This document shows positions 21,901 to 33,900 of a DNA stretch of 64,000 nt, in pieces. Within the stretch, counting starts at the first letter, position 1; each line of letters opens with the position of its first letter. The notes beneath the pieces are model-generated. The model had not been told where the DNA came from and did no database searches. It saw only the letters and a program-made list of their open reading frames with translations. The stretch comes from Dactylorhiza incarnata (Eukaryota; Streptophyta; Magnoliopsida; Asparagales; Orchidaceae): the NCBI GenBank assembly GCA_033032865.1, contig JAWHQI010000079.1, positions 7,196,501 through 7,260,500 on the forward strand, written 5' to 3'. The position numbers and the translations under genes were made by a program.

Positions 21901-24900
21901 GCGCGAAGGAACCAGTGATCGTGCGCAGTGTTCTTGTACAGAATTGTACCGGGAACACCTGCACGACTCCTGTTCCAGCATACGACACCAGTCTGGCCAC
22001 TGAAAGTGGCACTTAACACCGCATAACAACTTGTAACAAAGATGAACAAGAAAATAACACCGAAACGGGCCAAGACGTGCACCTAGCGGAGAGTGATAAT
22101 TATGAGCTAAAATGGGGCTAAAGTGCAATGGAATGAATGGAAAAATGGCCCGGATGAGTCCAAATATGTGTATATGATGAGGACTCATCACACCCCCAGA
22201 CTTACCTGTTTGCGCGTCCCGAGCAAACAAATCCGGCGGAATGTAAAAATGGTAGTTAACAAAGAAAATTACACGAAGGAGTACAATGCGAAGTAACAAA
22301 GGTATGCAAATAGAAATTTAGTAGAAAGAGATTCTAACTATGCTAAATAATTTACGAAAGTACTAGAGCGTAAATAAAGATTCATCAATACTCAGTTGGT
22401 GAATTGTGAAGAATTTGAACGATCATGCCCGGTGTGAAAGTAACAAGCCACTAAGGAGGGTGTTGCACAAGATCGGGGTTCAGGGATAACTCCGCTGAAA
22501 TCCATCAACGTCGGGAACCATACGCTTGCCCGGTCACACTCTCTCCACGGCGCTAGCAAACTCGCGAGATAAATCAATAGGACTTTTAGGATTAAGATGG
22601 GGCTTAGGTTGCGGTATGATAATCAAGGGTAAAAACGAAGGTTACGCACCCAACATGAGTCAACGGGACGCTGCACCAAGCAAAACCACAAACAAAGCTC
22701 GTGTGACACACCCCCAGACTTATTATGAGAACTAGGTGTGCACACAGCCTACTCCACAAATACCAACAGATTTTTTAAAACGCTCGGGAGGATAACTTTT
22801 CAATACACTTTTTTTTTTTCATTTCAATATCATATTTTTCTTTTTCTTGATCTTATCCTCCGGTTGGTTCAAATTCAGCAGATAGAGATTATTTCTCCTT
22901 CACAACACAACGATTCCAAACATCACACCAAATCTAGAACATGAGTGCATTTAACATATACTTGGTTGCGACAGTGGGATAAGCTTTAGGCCTTGGTGAA
23001 AGGAGGAGGAGTTGAACAAAGGGAGTGGTAGGCACAAATGTTGGGTAGCAAAGGTGAGCGAATAGGATATGGAAAGCAAAGGCTCAATCTAGCCAAGAGG
23101 TGGCCTAAATCATATTTATCTCCACGAATCGCCCGCACCCATGCTTCAAGAGTCGCTTGGGGCAAGTTCTTAGCCCACGAGAAAGGTAAACCTTCCTCCC
23201 AACTCGAGCAACACACAACTAGCGCTCGTATACACACAACACCGGGCTATCACCAATTTCAATCACATTCACCACTTGAGTAGAATAAATCTAAAACTAC
23301 GCATAAATACTAATCATAAATTAAATGCACAGAAATAATCTAATTTTACTCAAATTCTATTGTAGCATGCGGATGCGACTAGAACACTGCTCGAGTCAAC
23401 ATTGCGCTCCCAATAGTAATTCCTAAGCTAACATCCAACTTCACATTCCTAACCAAAATAGTTTATTCGGAACTAAACAAATAGATAAGCACGCGCTCAT
23501 GTGGGTGCAGTGGTGTGTGAAGCATGGAATAATGATGACGATGATGAAAAATTAAAAACAAACGTCTAGCATGCGGTGCAACCTGTGCGCATAGTGAATA
23601 ACACGTGCTCTCCCCCAGACTTAATCTAATCATTATATCACAAAAACTGAAAAGCTAGGGAGGAGAAGTGTTACCCAATGCTCAGAATTGAGCATACCAG
23701 ACGATTGGCGATTAAGATCAAGAGCGGTACGCAGCATCCGCACCAAAGAACACAACACACCTGCAAGCACAAAACTAAAACAGCAAAAACAAATACAGAA
23801 ACTGAACTAAACATGTTAGACAAAAATAAAATCAGGAAATCTGGGTTGTCTCCCAGCAGCGCTTTTATTTAATGTCCTTAAGCTGGACCAAATACCTGTA
23901 TTAACATTGTTCAACAAGTGCAGTAATCAAAAGAGAAGTTCACTAACTAAGAAATAAGAAGGAAACCATCAGCTGCCGGCGCTTTTATTGGCCCCGTCTT
24001 CCAATGTCAACAACTGACACTCCTTATTTATAATGGCGCCATCATATAACTTCAGTCGATGCCCATTGACCTTAAATTTGTCCCCCTTACTCCCCGATAT
24101 TTCGATGGCCCCAAAGGGAGAGACATCGGTCACAGAGAAAGGACCGCTCCACCTCGATTTCAACTTCCCTGGGAAGAGGCGGAGACGGGAGTTGTAGAGC
24201 AGCACTTGGTCCCCTATTTTGAACTCCTTGGGGATGATGTGTCGATCATGTCATTTCTTTGTTTTCTCCTTGTAGATGCGAGCGTTTTCATAAGCGAAAT
24301 GTCGGAGCTCTTCCAATTCGTTGAGTTGGGAACGACGCACCTCGGCCGCCGCTCCAATGTCCATGTTCAACAGTTTAGTTGCCCATAATGCTTTATGCTC
24401 CAGCTCCACAGGGAGGTGGCATGCCTTGCCATAAACTAATTGAAACGGAGTCATGCCGATGGGTGTTTTGAAAGCGGTCCGGTAAGCCCTTAATGCGTCG
24501 TCGACCTTTTTAGACCACTCCTTCCTATTTGAATGTATTGATTTCTCGATTATTCGCTTGAGCTCGCGGTTAGATACTTCGACCTGTCCACATGTTTGGG
24601 GGTGATATGCCAAAGAAATCTTATGATGGACCCCAAACTTTTTCATGAGCTGCACAAACTGCTTATTACAAAAATGACTACCGCCGTCGCTGATAATAGT
24701 TCTCGGCGTCCCAAACCTGGAGAAGATATTCTTGTGGATAAAGTGTAGCACTGTGTTGGCATCATTCGTGGCAACCGCCTCGGCTTCCACCCATTTTGAG
24801 ACATAATCAACTGCCACAATGATGTAATGTTTACCATGAGACATTGGGAAAGGACCCATAAAGTCTATCCCCCAGACATCAAATGGTTCGCAGACCAGCA

Positions 24901-27900
24901 TGTTATTAAGGGGCATCTCGTCACGCCGGGAGATATTTCCGGTTCTTTGGCATTCGTCACACTTGGTGACATAGGCATGCGCGTCCCTGAAGAGGGTTGG
25001 CCAAAATAATCCGCATTGCAAGATTTTTCGTGCTGTTCGAACGGCCCCGAAATGCCCGCCCGCTTCTCTGTCATGGCAATGCTGCAGTATAGACTGAAAC
25101 TCGGCTTCGGGAACGCAACGCCTGATAATCCCGTCGCTGCACGTGTGGAATAAGAGCGGGTCTTCCCAAAAATAGTATTTTGAATCCGAGGCGAGCTTCC
25201 GTCTTTGCTGAGGAGATAGGTTCGGAGAGAGAGTTTTACAAGCCAAGTAGTTAGCGATATCAGCATACCATGGGGCTGTTGGAGGGGGCGTAGTGATTGC
25301 GAATAATTTTTCATCCGGGAAATAATCGTTCATTTCCTCCAAAAAACTGTTGGGGGCATCAACCGTCATGTCGTACTCCAAACGTGAAAGATGATCAGCT
25401 ATCACGTTCTCCACCCCTTTCTTGTCTTTGATTTCCAGATTGTATTCCTGCAAAAGTAAAATCCAACGAATCAGACGCGATTTCGATTCCTTTTTGCTGA
25501 AAAGGTACCTGAGTGCGGCGTGATCTGTGTACACGATTACTTCCGAGAGTACCAAGTATGAATGAAATTTTTCACAAGCGAAGACCACGGCTAGCATTTC
25601 TTTCTCCGTGGTGGTATAGTTTGCCTGCGCGCTGTTGAGGGTTCGACTAGCATATGCAATGGTGTGAAAAATCTTGTCTTTCTTTTGACCTAGTACAGCA
25701 CCTACGGCCACATCACTTGCGTCACACATGACAATAAAGGGTAAAGTCCAGTCGGGTGCCACCAAAATTGGAGCCGAGATGAGTTGTCCCCGTAGAGTTT
25801 CAAAAGCCTGCATGCATGCTCCGTCGAAGTGGAAGGGGACGTCCTTAACAAGCAACCGAGATAAAGGCTTAGAAATGGATGAAAAATCCTTGATAAACCT
25901 TCGATAAAATCCCACATGACCAAGAAAACTTCGGATACCCTTCACTGATGTAGGTGGAGGGAGGTTCCTGATAACACTTACCTTCGCCTGATCCACCTCG
26001 AGCCCTTTGCAGGAAACTTTATGCCCCAACACAATTCCTTCGCGCACCATAAAGTGGCATTTCTCTCAGTTCAAGACAAGGTTGGTGTCTTCACACCGCT
26101 TCAAGGTCTTGGCTAAATTCGCGAGGCAAGTATCAAAGCTGCTCCCAAATAGAGTGAAGTCATCCATGAAAACTTCGAGGAAGTCCCCCACCATGTCAGC
26201 GAAAATAGCGAGCATACAGCGTTGGAAAGTTGCGGGGGCATTACACAGTCCGAATGGCATTCTCTTGAACGCAAAGGTACCGGAAGGACATGTAAATGTT
26301 GTTTTGTCTTGATCAGATGGGTCTATTAAGATTTGATTATAACCTGAGTACCCATCCAAAAAGCAGTAGTAGTCCTGCCCTGCTAACTTCTCTAGCATCT
26401 GATCAATGAAGGGAAGCGGGAAATGATCCTTGCGTGTAGCATCGTTCAGCTTGCGGTAATCGATGCAGACTCTCCACCCGGTGATCATTCGGGTAGGCAG
26501 CAGCTCGTTTTTTTCATTGGCCACAACAGTGATCCCTCCTTTTTTTGGTACCACCTGAACTGGGCTGACCCATTTGCTATCGCTGATCGGGTAAATGATG
26601 CCAGCGTCTAAGAGCTTTATCACTTCAGCCTTCACTACCTCTTGCATTTTCGGGTTCAGCCGCCGTTGGGGCTGTGCTGTGGGTTTGTACTGATCTTCAA
26701 GGAGGATCTTGTGCATGCAGACCGTGGGGCTGATTCCCTTAATGTCTGCAAGAGAGCGTCCGAAGACCTTATGATACCTTCTCAGCACGCCCACTAAGGC
26801 GGTTTCATTGGCGGCGGAAAGAGCTGCAGAAATAATCACAGGCTGCGTGGCGTTTTCTCCAAGAAAAATGTACTTTAGAGATTCCAGTAGTTGCTTGAGA
26901 GCAGGACAAAGGTTTGGATCAGCAGAATCGCTGGGTGGCCCCCCGATTGACTGCGAAATAACGGGCTGGTTTGAGTATGCACCGTTATCACCCACGGCCT
27001 CGCGCCGCCAACACGTCTCGCTGTCACCCAAACCCGCATCAATCTGACCATCGAATTCTTCATGCGGTTCTGCCGGTTCGCACTCCGTGATTTCAAAGAG
27101 TTGCGACGGGTTGTGGACATTGAAAGATATAGCATCCTCCCCCAATCTGAGGGTGAGCTCCCCCTGCTCCACATTAATGATAGCACGAGCTGTAGCGAGA
27201 AAGGGCCGTCCCAAGATAATGGGTACCTTCGTATCAACCTTCATGTCGAGGATGACAAAGTCGGCTGGAAAAGCGAGACCATTTACTACAATTGTGAGGT
27301 CCTCGACAATTCCTGACGGTTTCTTGATTGACCGATCAGCTAGCTGTAGCATTACCTGCGTTGGCTTTAAGGTCCCAGCGCCAAGTTCGCGAAAGATAGA
27401 GAGCGGCATCAAGTTGATTGATGCTCCCAAATCACAGAGTGCCTGGCTGAAACGATGATGGCCGATCCTGCAAGGAATCGTAAAGCTGCCCGGATCTTTG
27501 CACTTTGTAGGCATATTGGAGATGATGGCGGAGCACTCCTCGGTGAGGTCGATAGTTTTGAGATCCTCCAACAGCTTCCGCTTCGAAATCAAGTCCTTCA
27601 AGAACTTGGAGTAGCCCGGCATTTGAGAAATGGCTTCAATCAATGGTATGCTCACCTGTACTCCATTCATTATTTCCAAGAATTTGCGGAATTGCCTCTC
27701 GGATTTCTCGTTTCGCAACCTGTGGGGGAATGGGGGATGGACAACACTTCTCGAGGGTTGTGCCTCGCTCACGGGGTCCGGCTCAATATGAATCTGAGTC
27801 TGCTTCTCGGCCGTGTCATCATTGCATTGGTCAGTAGAGCTCACAAGTGGTTCCTGTTGAGGAGGATTGTTAATACTTCTACCGCTTCTCAATCGCATGG

Positions 27901-30900
27901 TATTCACAGACTCCGGATGCTGACTTGCAAGCCCAGAAACGACATCAGTAAGAGTCCCTATAGTAGAGTGAAGCTGTTGGATCGCGGCTGATTGGTCATT
28001 CATTTTATTCAGCACCCCGACCACCAAAGTCGCTAACTGTTCCGGTTGCCCTGACGGCATACGATCCGCTGCTCCGTTGGATGTTACTGCATTAATTTCA
28101 GCAGTACTGGGGGAAAGAATGACATGACTCCAGTGCTGACTAGTGTGAACAATATTCGCAACCACTTCCCACGCGTCCTTCCCTGATTTGTTAAACAGGG
28201 CCCCTCCAGCTGCTATATCAAATAATAGACGGAATTTGTCCAGCACGCCGAAATAAAAAATCTGAATCAAAAAAACTTCTGATAGGTCTTCGCGGTAGCA
28301 TCCCCTATGCAGGGATTGGAAGCGCTCCCAAGCATCAACTAATGCCTCCTCCTTTCCCTGTCCGAAGGTTATGAGTTCCCTGTACTTGTCCAGAGCTTGG
28401 GTACGGTGTTGAAACTCCTGCAGAAATCTCCCTTCAAGCTGCTTCCATGTGATCACCTCTCTTTTCCGGATATCCCAGTACCAACTTTTGGCTTTTTTAT
28501 GTAAAGAAAATGAAAATGCTAGGATCTTTTGCAGGTCGTTCTCAACTCCACTGAATATACATGTGTAATAGATTTCTAAGAAGTCCTGCACGTGTTGTAC
28601 GGCATCTTCCTGCTCATCCCCACTGAACTTGCAGTTTCCAGTCATAAACTCAATGATGTCGGAGGAGATCCCGAGGTCATGATCATTCCTTTGTGCTTGA
28701 TCCCTTAAATCATTTAAGCTTCCTTGATAGATATGTTCCTGAATGGAGGTCATGCTAGAAATACTTGAAATCCAAAAGATTAGCGCACGACGGAAAGGAC
28801 GAAGGTGAACAGATATGCGTATCTAAAAGAAACAGAGATAACGGAGGTGAACAAAAGAAGTAAAAGGAAGAGAAAGGTTCCTCGTGCAACAATTCTTCAC
28901 GCAGATGAATTCATAACGACTGCAATTCCCCGGCAACGGCGCCAAAAACTTGATGCGATTATTTCGGCAAGTGCACCGATCGTTCAAGTAATAAAGTTGG
29001 GAATAAATCCCCGAGTGTCGGTCTCTTGAGGAATGCAGGTTGGGTGTACGAATCAGGTTGTGTGACTAGTGTTACACGAGCGTAAACAAACACACAAAAG
29101 GGGTTTTGGTTGGGTTTTCCTACTCTTAACAACAGTAAAAGAAATGCGGGTCGAAAACACCGCTTCGCCAGGCGAGATGGATGCAACGGCCGCGATGCCG
29201 TGCTTCGTGAGGCGGATGGAGCGTGCTCTAGTGCGAGAAGAAATGAGGGTCGCAAACACCTCTTCACAAACGCCGTTAGCTCTTGCTAACGCGGATCGAA
29301 CACCTTAAGTGCGTGAGTGAGTGAGTGGATGAGTGGAGGCGAAACGATTCACAAACAAACAATGAAGAAAGAGGGAGAAACATTCATTGCAATCAAACCA
29401 AGCATAATACTGTTCAACATCTCAACGATTCAAAGATTACAACGAAAGCAAGAGGAAAGAAATAACCAAAGGATGAAGACTAGCGGCCGTTCACGGCCGG
29501 AATGGTAGGTTGTCAAGCCACCTCCGGACTCGGGCGGACTATGTTTCCGGTGTAGAGAAACTGTCACGATCTCTCTACGTAGTCCCGTCGTCTTCTACCT
29601 CAGGATTCTTCTTCTTCTCACCGGACTAGAACGGGAAAAACAGCGGCTTGAGGGCTTGCGGGTGGTGGAGAATGCTCCCGGACGATGGAGGAATGGTCGG
29701 AATGGTTGGAGAAGACTTCCCCTTGCGTAGGAGATGAAGTGGAGGTGTCCTGGAAGGGAAATCGCCGGCGTACGGACGGCCAATCGCGCTCCCGCGGCTG
29801 AATGAATGCCCTAAAAACGGAACAGGCGTATATATAGGCGCTGGAATGAATACCGCGCACGGTCATTGGCGCACGACCACTGGTCGTGCGCACTGGAATT
29901 CTGCGATCGTGCGCGCTGCCTGGGAGGAGCCTGCAATGAAATAAATTTATAAAATACATGTTCGCACGACCAATGGCGCACGACCAGCGGTCGTGCGCAC
30001 TAGCGTCAGTGGTCGTGCGATAAGCCAAACAGAACTCATGAAATGGGCGTTAAGTGCGCACGAGCAAAGGCGCACGACCAGTGGTCGTGCGCGAAGGAAC
30101 CAGTGATCGTGCGCAGTGTTCCTGTACAGAATTGTACCGGGAACACCTGCACGACTCCTGTTCCAGCATACGACACCAGTCTGGCCACTGAAAGTGGCAC
30201 TTAACACCGCATAACAACTTGTAACAAAGATGAACAAGAAAATAACACCGAAACGGGCCAAGACGTGCACCTAGCGGAGAGTGATAATTATGAGCTAAAA
30301 TGGGGCTAAAGTGCAATGGAATGAATGGAAAAATGGCCCGGATGAGTCCAAATATGTGTATATGATGAGGACTCATCAGGTGGCTATATCTCTTGCTTTG
30401 GTGTATTATTACAATGTGAAGTCTATCGAAAAGGCACGAAATGTGAAGGAGAACTTCGTGCAACATCTTCAAGCAAACATATAAGATAAAATAATAAATA
30501 TTCAATACATAATCATATTCAAAAGACTTATCCCACCTATATGGTACCCACAACACACATGTATATATAGGGTTATTTACCGGGATCTCCCCTGGGAGTT
30601 TGCCTAATTATAGGTTGCACCCCTCTATCTTTCAAAATTACATTTACCTCCCACCTCTAAGTTTCCACATTTTACAAAAATGCCCCTTCCTTAAGAAATA
30701 TGGATGAAAGATGATAAAATTAGCCAAATTATTTTATGATATTTCAATTTTATCATTTTATAATGATTCTCTAAATTCATTACAAAGGGTAAAATATAAC
30801 ACACCCTTTTCAATGTAGAGTTATTGCAAAGAGTAAAATTGGAATATCATAAAATAATTTGACATATTTGATCACTTTCCATCTATATTTCTAAAGGAAA

Positions 30901-33900
30901 AGGTCACACCTTTCAACGTAGAGTCATTACAAAGGGTAAAATTGAATATCTGAAAGGTTAAATATTTCAGAAAAGTATAATTCACCTTTAAAGCGGCAAC
31001 TAAAATCCAGAAATCGTGTGATGCTGAATTTACTTCAACAGCACTATCATTGATGATCTGATGCAGTTGAGAACCTGATATGTAGCAACCAATCTCATGA
31101 ACTATACTGGAAGTAATTACTTAAGTGAGGAGAATACACTCCATCTTGTCAAAATGATGAATAGTAATGTACAGTACAAACATTTATCTGCCCTAGAGAA
31201 TTGCAGTAATGAACAATAATAAGCATTAAGACGATTAGAAAACAGAACTGATATTTACATGCCACAACAAGTTTCCTAATTTTATATCCAAGGAAAATCA
31301 ACACTTTCTAAATGCATAAATATTACTATTTTTGTAGATTACAGAGAGATTCTTAGAGATGATAATGATTGTCATTTTTATGTTTATTTTCCTTCTCGTC
31401 TTCGCCTTACTATGTGAAAAGTTTGAGGCGGATTTAAGTTCTTTTAGAGGATTTGAGAAACTTGACCTCTTCTTTGAAAAGCACACAAAATGCAGGCTGG
31501 TGGTTATTTTTGTCCAGTTCTTTTGACTGGAGATATTTTCTTCTATTTTGAGGGGATATTAGTGTGATTGATATTACCCTTTAAAACGAGTTAAAGGAGG
31601 AACGAAAGAAGGGGGTAGTTGATAAGAGGGGAAAAAGAAAACGGAGAAGAAATGCTAAAGCATTACCTGGCGGCTTTGATTGTAAAGACGTGGGCTCTCC
31701 CTTCCTTTTCCCTCGTCTCTTCCACTGTTGTTACTCAAGTTTTCTTCCTTTCACGTTTTCCTACCTACCACTTATATCCTTCTTCTTATCCAGTTGTTGA
31801 TTCAGTTGATGGTATGGGCCGGCTCGGTTATTAATTTGGGCTTTGATATATGTTATTTGAGCTTCTGAACTACCACTGTTTAATAATGATTCCTGTAGTT
31901 GTTGAGGCGGTGCATTGCCATAGGTTTGAAGGTATCTTCTTCAGGAATTAACTGGTTTCCTTGGGTCTTTCATTCACTATTTATTGGTTTCAGTATTAGT
32001 AATCCTCTTTGAATTGTCTAGCCTCTACTATAAATCTATTTAGGGCATACGCATCATTTTGTGACGTTATTCTAGAAAATCTATAGGGCCTTCTGATCCC
32101 TATTGATGGGAACCATAGTTCACAGGCGGGAAGACCCATTTCGGAGGCTGGTCGGGTTTACACTCATCGTAGAAGGGATTAGGATCATCGTATGGACGAT
32201 CCAAGCCAGTCATCGCGTTCTGAGCGTCGACAGGATATTATTCATGTATTTTCGTATTTTTCTATGCATTATTTGTGTGATATTTGTATGTTGTCGTGTC
32301 AGCCAATCATAGTCGTACGTTGTGAGTGTGAGCCTATAAATACTTATAGTGGGGTTCATTTTTGGGGCATTGCCGAATTTTGAGAGTATTCGGATTCTAT
32401 GATCATACGCGGTGCTGACTCCATGAAATATTAGGTGTCGAAGCCTAATAAGTTGTTTTTCTTCTGTCTCTCTCGTGAAACCCACAAACTCCTCCCGCAA
32501 CCATCCAGAAACCGCAGACAATTGCTAGAAACTGACATAAACTGCCTGGAACTGCTGGGTAACTGGCATTTCACGCAGACTCTGGAATGTCTGTCCCCTC
32601 TCAGGGCAGGAACAAAGTTCTCCTGCCAATTGTGGGACACATTGAGATTTGTTGACTCCTCCTATGGCGAGAAGGAGAAGTTCCTCTACAGTTTCAATGC
32701 AGTAGCAATTGAAGAGCCTTCGTTTCCTAAGGCAGACCATTGTTAGCCTCTCGTATTCTTAATTGATGAGCAGACGACCCTACCTGAGGAAGGAAGGAGA
32801 ATTATTTATGCCGTTCCAGAACAACAGTAACAGCAGCGGCCCTATTTCTTCAAGATGAATTGTTGATTGCGACTTGGTTATGGTTCTAGACGGGAGAAGT
32901 TAACTCGAGGGCATCGTCTCTACCTCGGGTAGCCATCATCGACCCCTCCTGAAGAAGAACAGGATTGTTTCCAGTTAATTCCAGCGACCTCTCCCCCTTT
33001 CCAGTCGCCCAGGACTGTGAAAGGAAAAATCCCAGAAGTATAATCTGCAGCATGCCCTTCACCTAGCCATCCAGAGCAGTGAAAAAATCTTCAAGAATGT
33101 TGTTGAGCTCAACTCCAGCGTCCAATCAGAGAGCCCTTGTTCCCCAGCAAGCCTTCCGCATCCAATTTTAGCCTGAAAACTCCGGTAATTCTTCGCAGTT
33201 TGATCTTGCTCATGTTAGTTCCGATTTGGAAACTCATTTAATTAGTGATGAATACTTTGTTGGAATTCATACAAATCAGGATATATATTCGTAGAATTTC
33301 ATTTAATCTTTGTTCAATTTGAAGGGCTTATTCGTCGAATGTTTAATCGAAGCAGTCTCGCTTTAATTATTACTTGACCTTGTTTGCTTAATTCTAAAGC
33401 CTAATATGGATTGTGCATGTGTGTAGATTTCGCTTATAATTTTGCAATTGTCTGTTGGGCTATTGCATGAGCATTGCATTCATTTTAGATTTCCACGTTG
33501 TCACCACACGTGCACACATTCAATAGAGTTCTCTTAGTGCATTTTCACATCACATCCTTCACTTTACCATGTGTCACCTATTATAAGGTAACCTATGATA
33601 GTCCTATTGATTTTTATTTCTCTGCACATCTGACAATTGATTGCAAATGTTGATAAATAATCTATTTATATCTTCTGTGATAACTTAATAAATTGATTTA
33701 GAATTTTAATTTCTATCATTAATTGCTTACCAAAGAGATTTAAGGAATCTAGGGTGCATCAAATTATAAACAAACTCAGATGATTTGTACATGAAATGTG
33801 CCACGTAATTAAATAGAAGCAACATTTCAACATAAATGCAATTAGCTTACTAATTTCGTGAGGTATGGAAACTTTGTATGATGATTCAATAGCTTCTTTG

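Larger units (their letters stand above)
20763..30378 (-). mobile_element. Athila-like Ty3/gypsy retrotransposon, nearly intact and young
   Basis: 9616 bp, bounded by two 1428-bp LTRs (20763-22190 and 28951-30378) with TGATG/CATCA ends and flanked by the 5-bp duplication GGTGG (20758-20762 and 30379-30383). Reading on the minus strand the order is 5' LTR, tRNA-Asp primer site, one 4.8-kb gag-pol frame, a 1.8-kb region without a long ORF where Athila elements often have an env-like gene, polypurine tract, 3' LTR. The LTRs differ at about seven positions, all transitions (roughly 0.5 percent). It sits inside the 3' LTR of the intron-8 copia. Confidence 0.95.
16051..30465 (+). mobile_element. 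Degenerate Ty1/copia retrotransposon in AXR1 intron 8
   Basis: The 5' LTR at 16051-16189 (139 bp, TGTTGAAAG...CTTCAACA) is followed by a degenerate tRNA-Met primer site (TCGTATCAGAGGC), gag, protease, integrase, RT and RNase H, a polypurine tract (GCTTGAGGGGG, 20713-20723) and a 3' LTR starting at 20724. The 3' LTR is split after 39 bp by the Athila-like element and resumes at 30384. Its exact right end (about 30462-30465) is uncertain; ACATT (16046-16050) against ACATC (30463-30467) is a possible target duplication. Frameshifts and stops show it is old. Confidence 0.8.

Noticed and set aside
21430..22299. Minus ORFs of 107-145 codons repeated at 29618-30556
   Set aside because: They are the same LTR sequence present twice in the Athila-like element, not duplicated genes.
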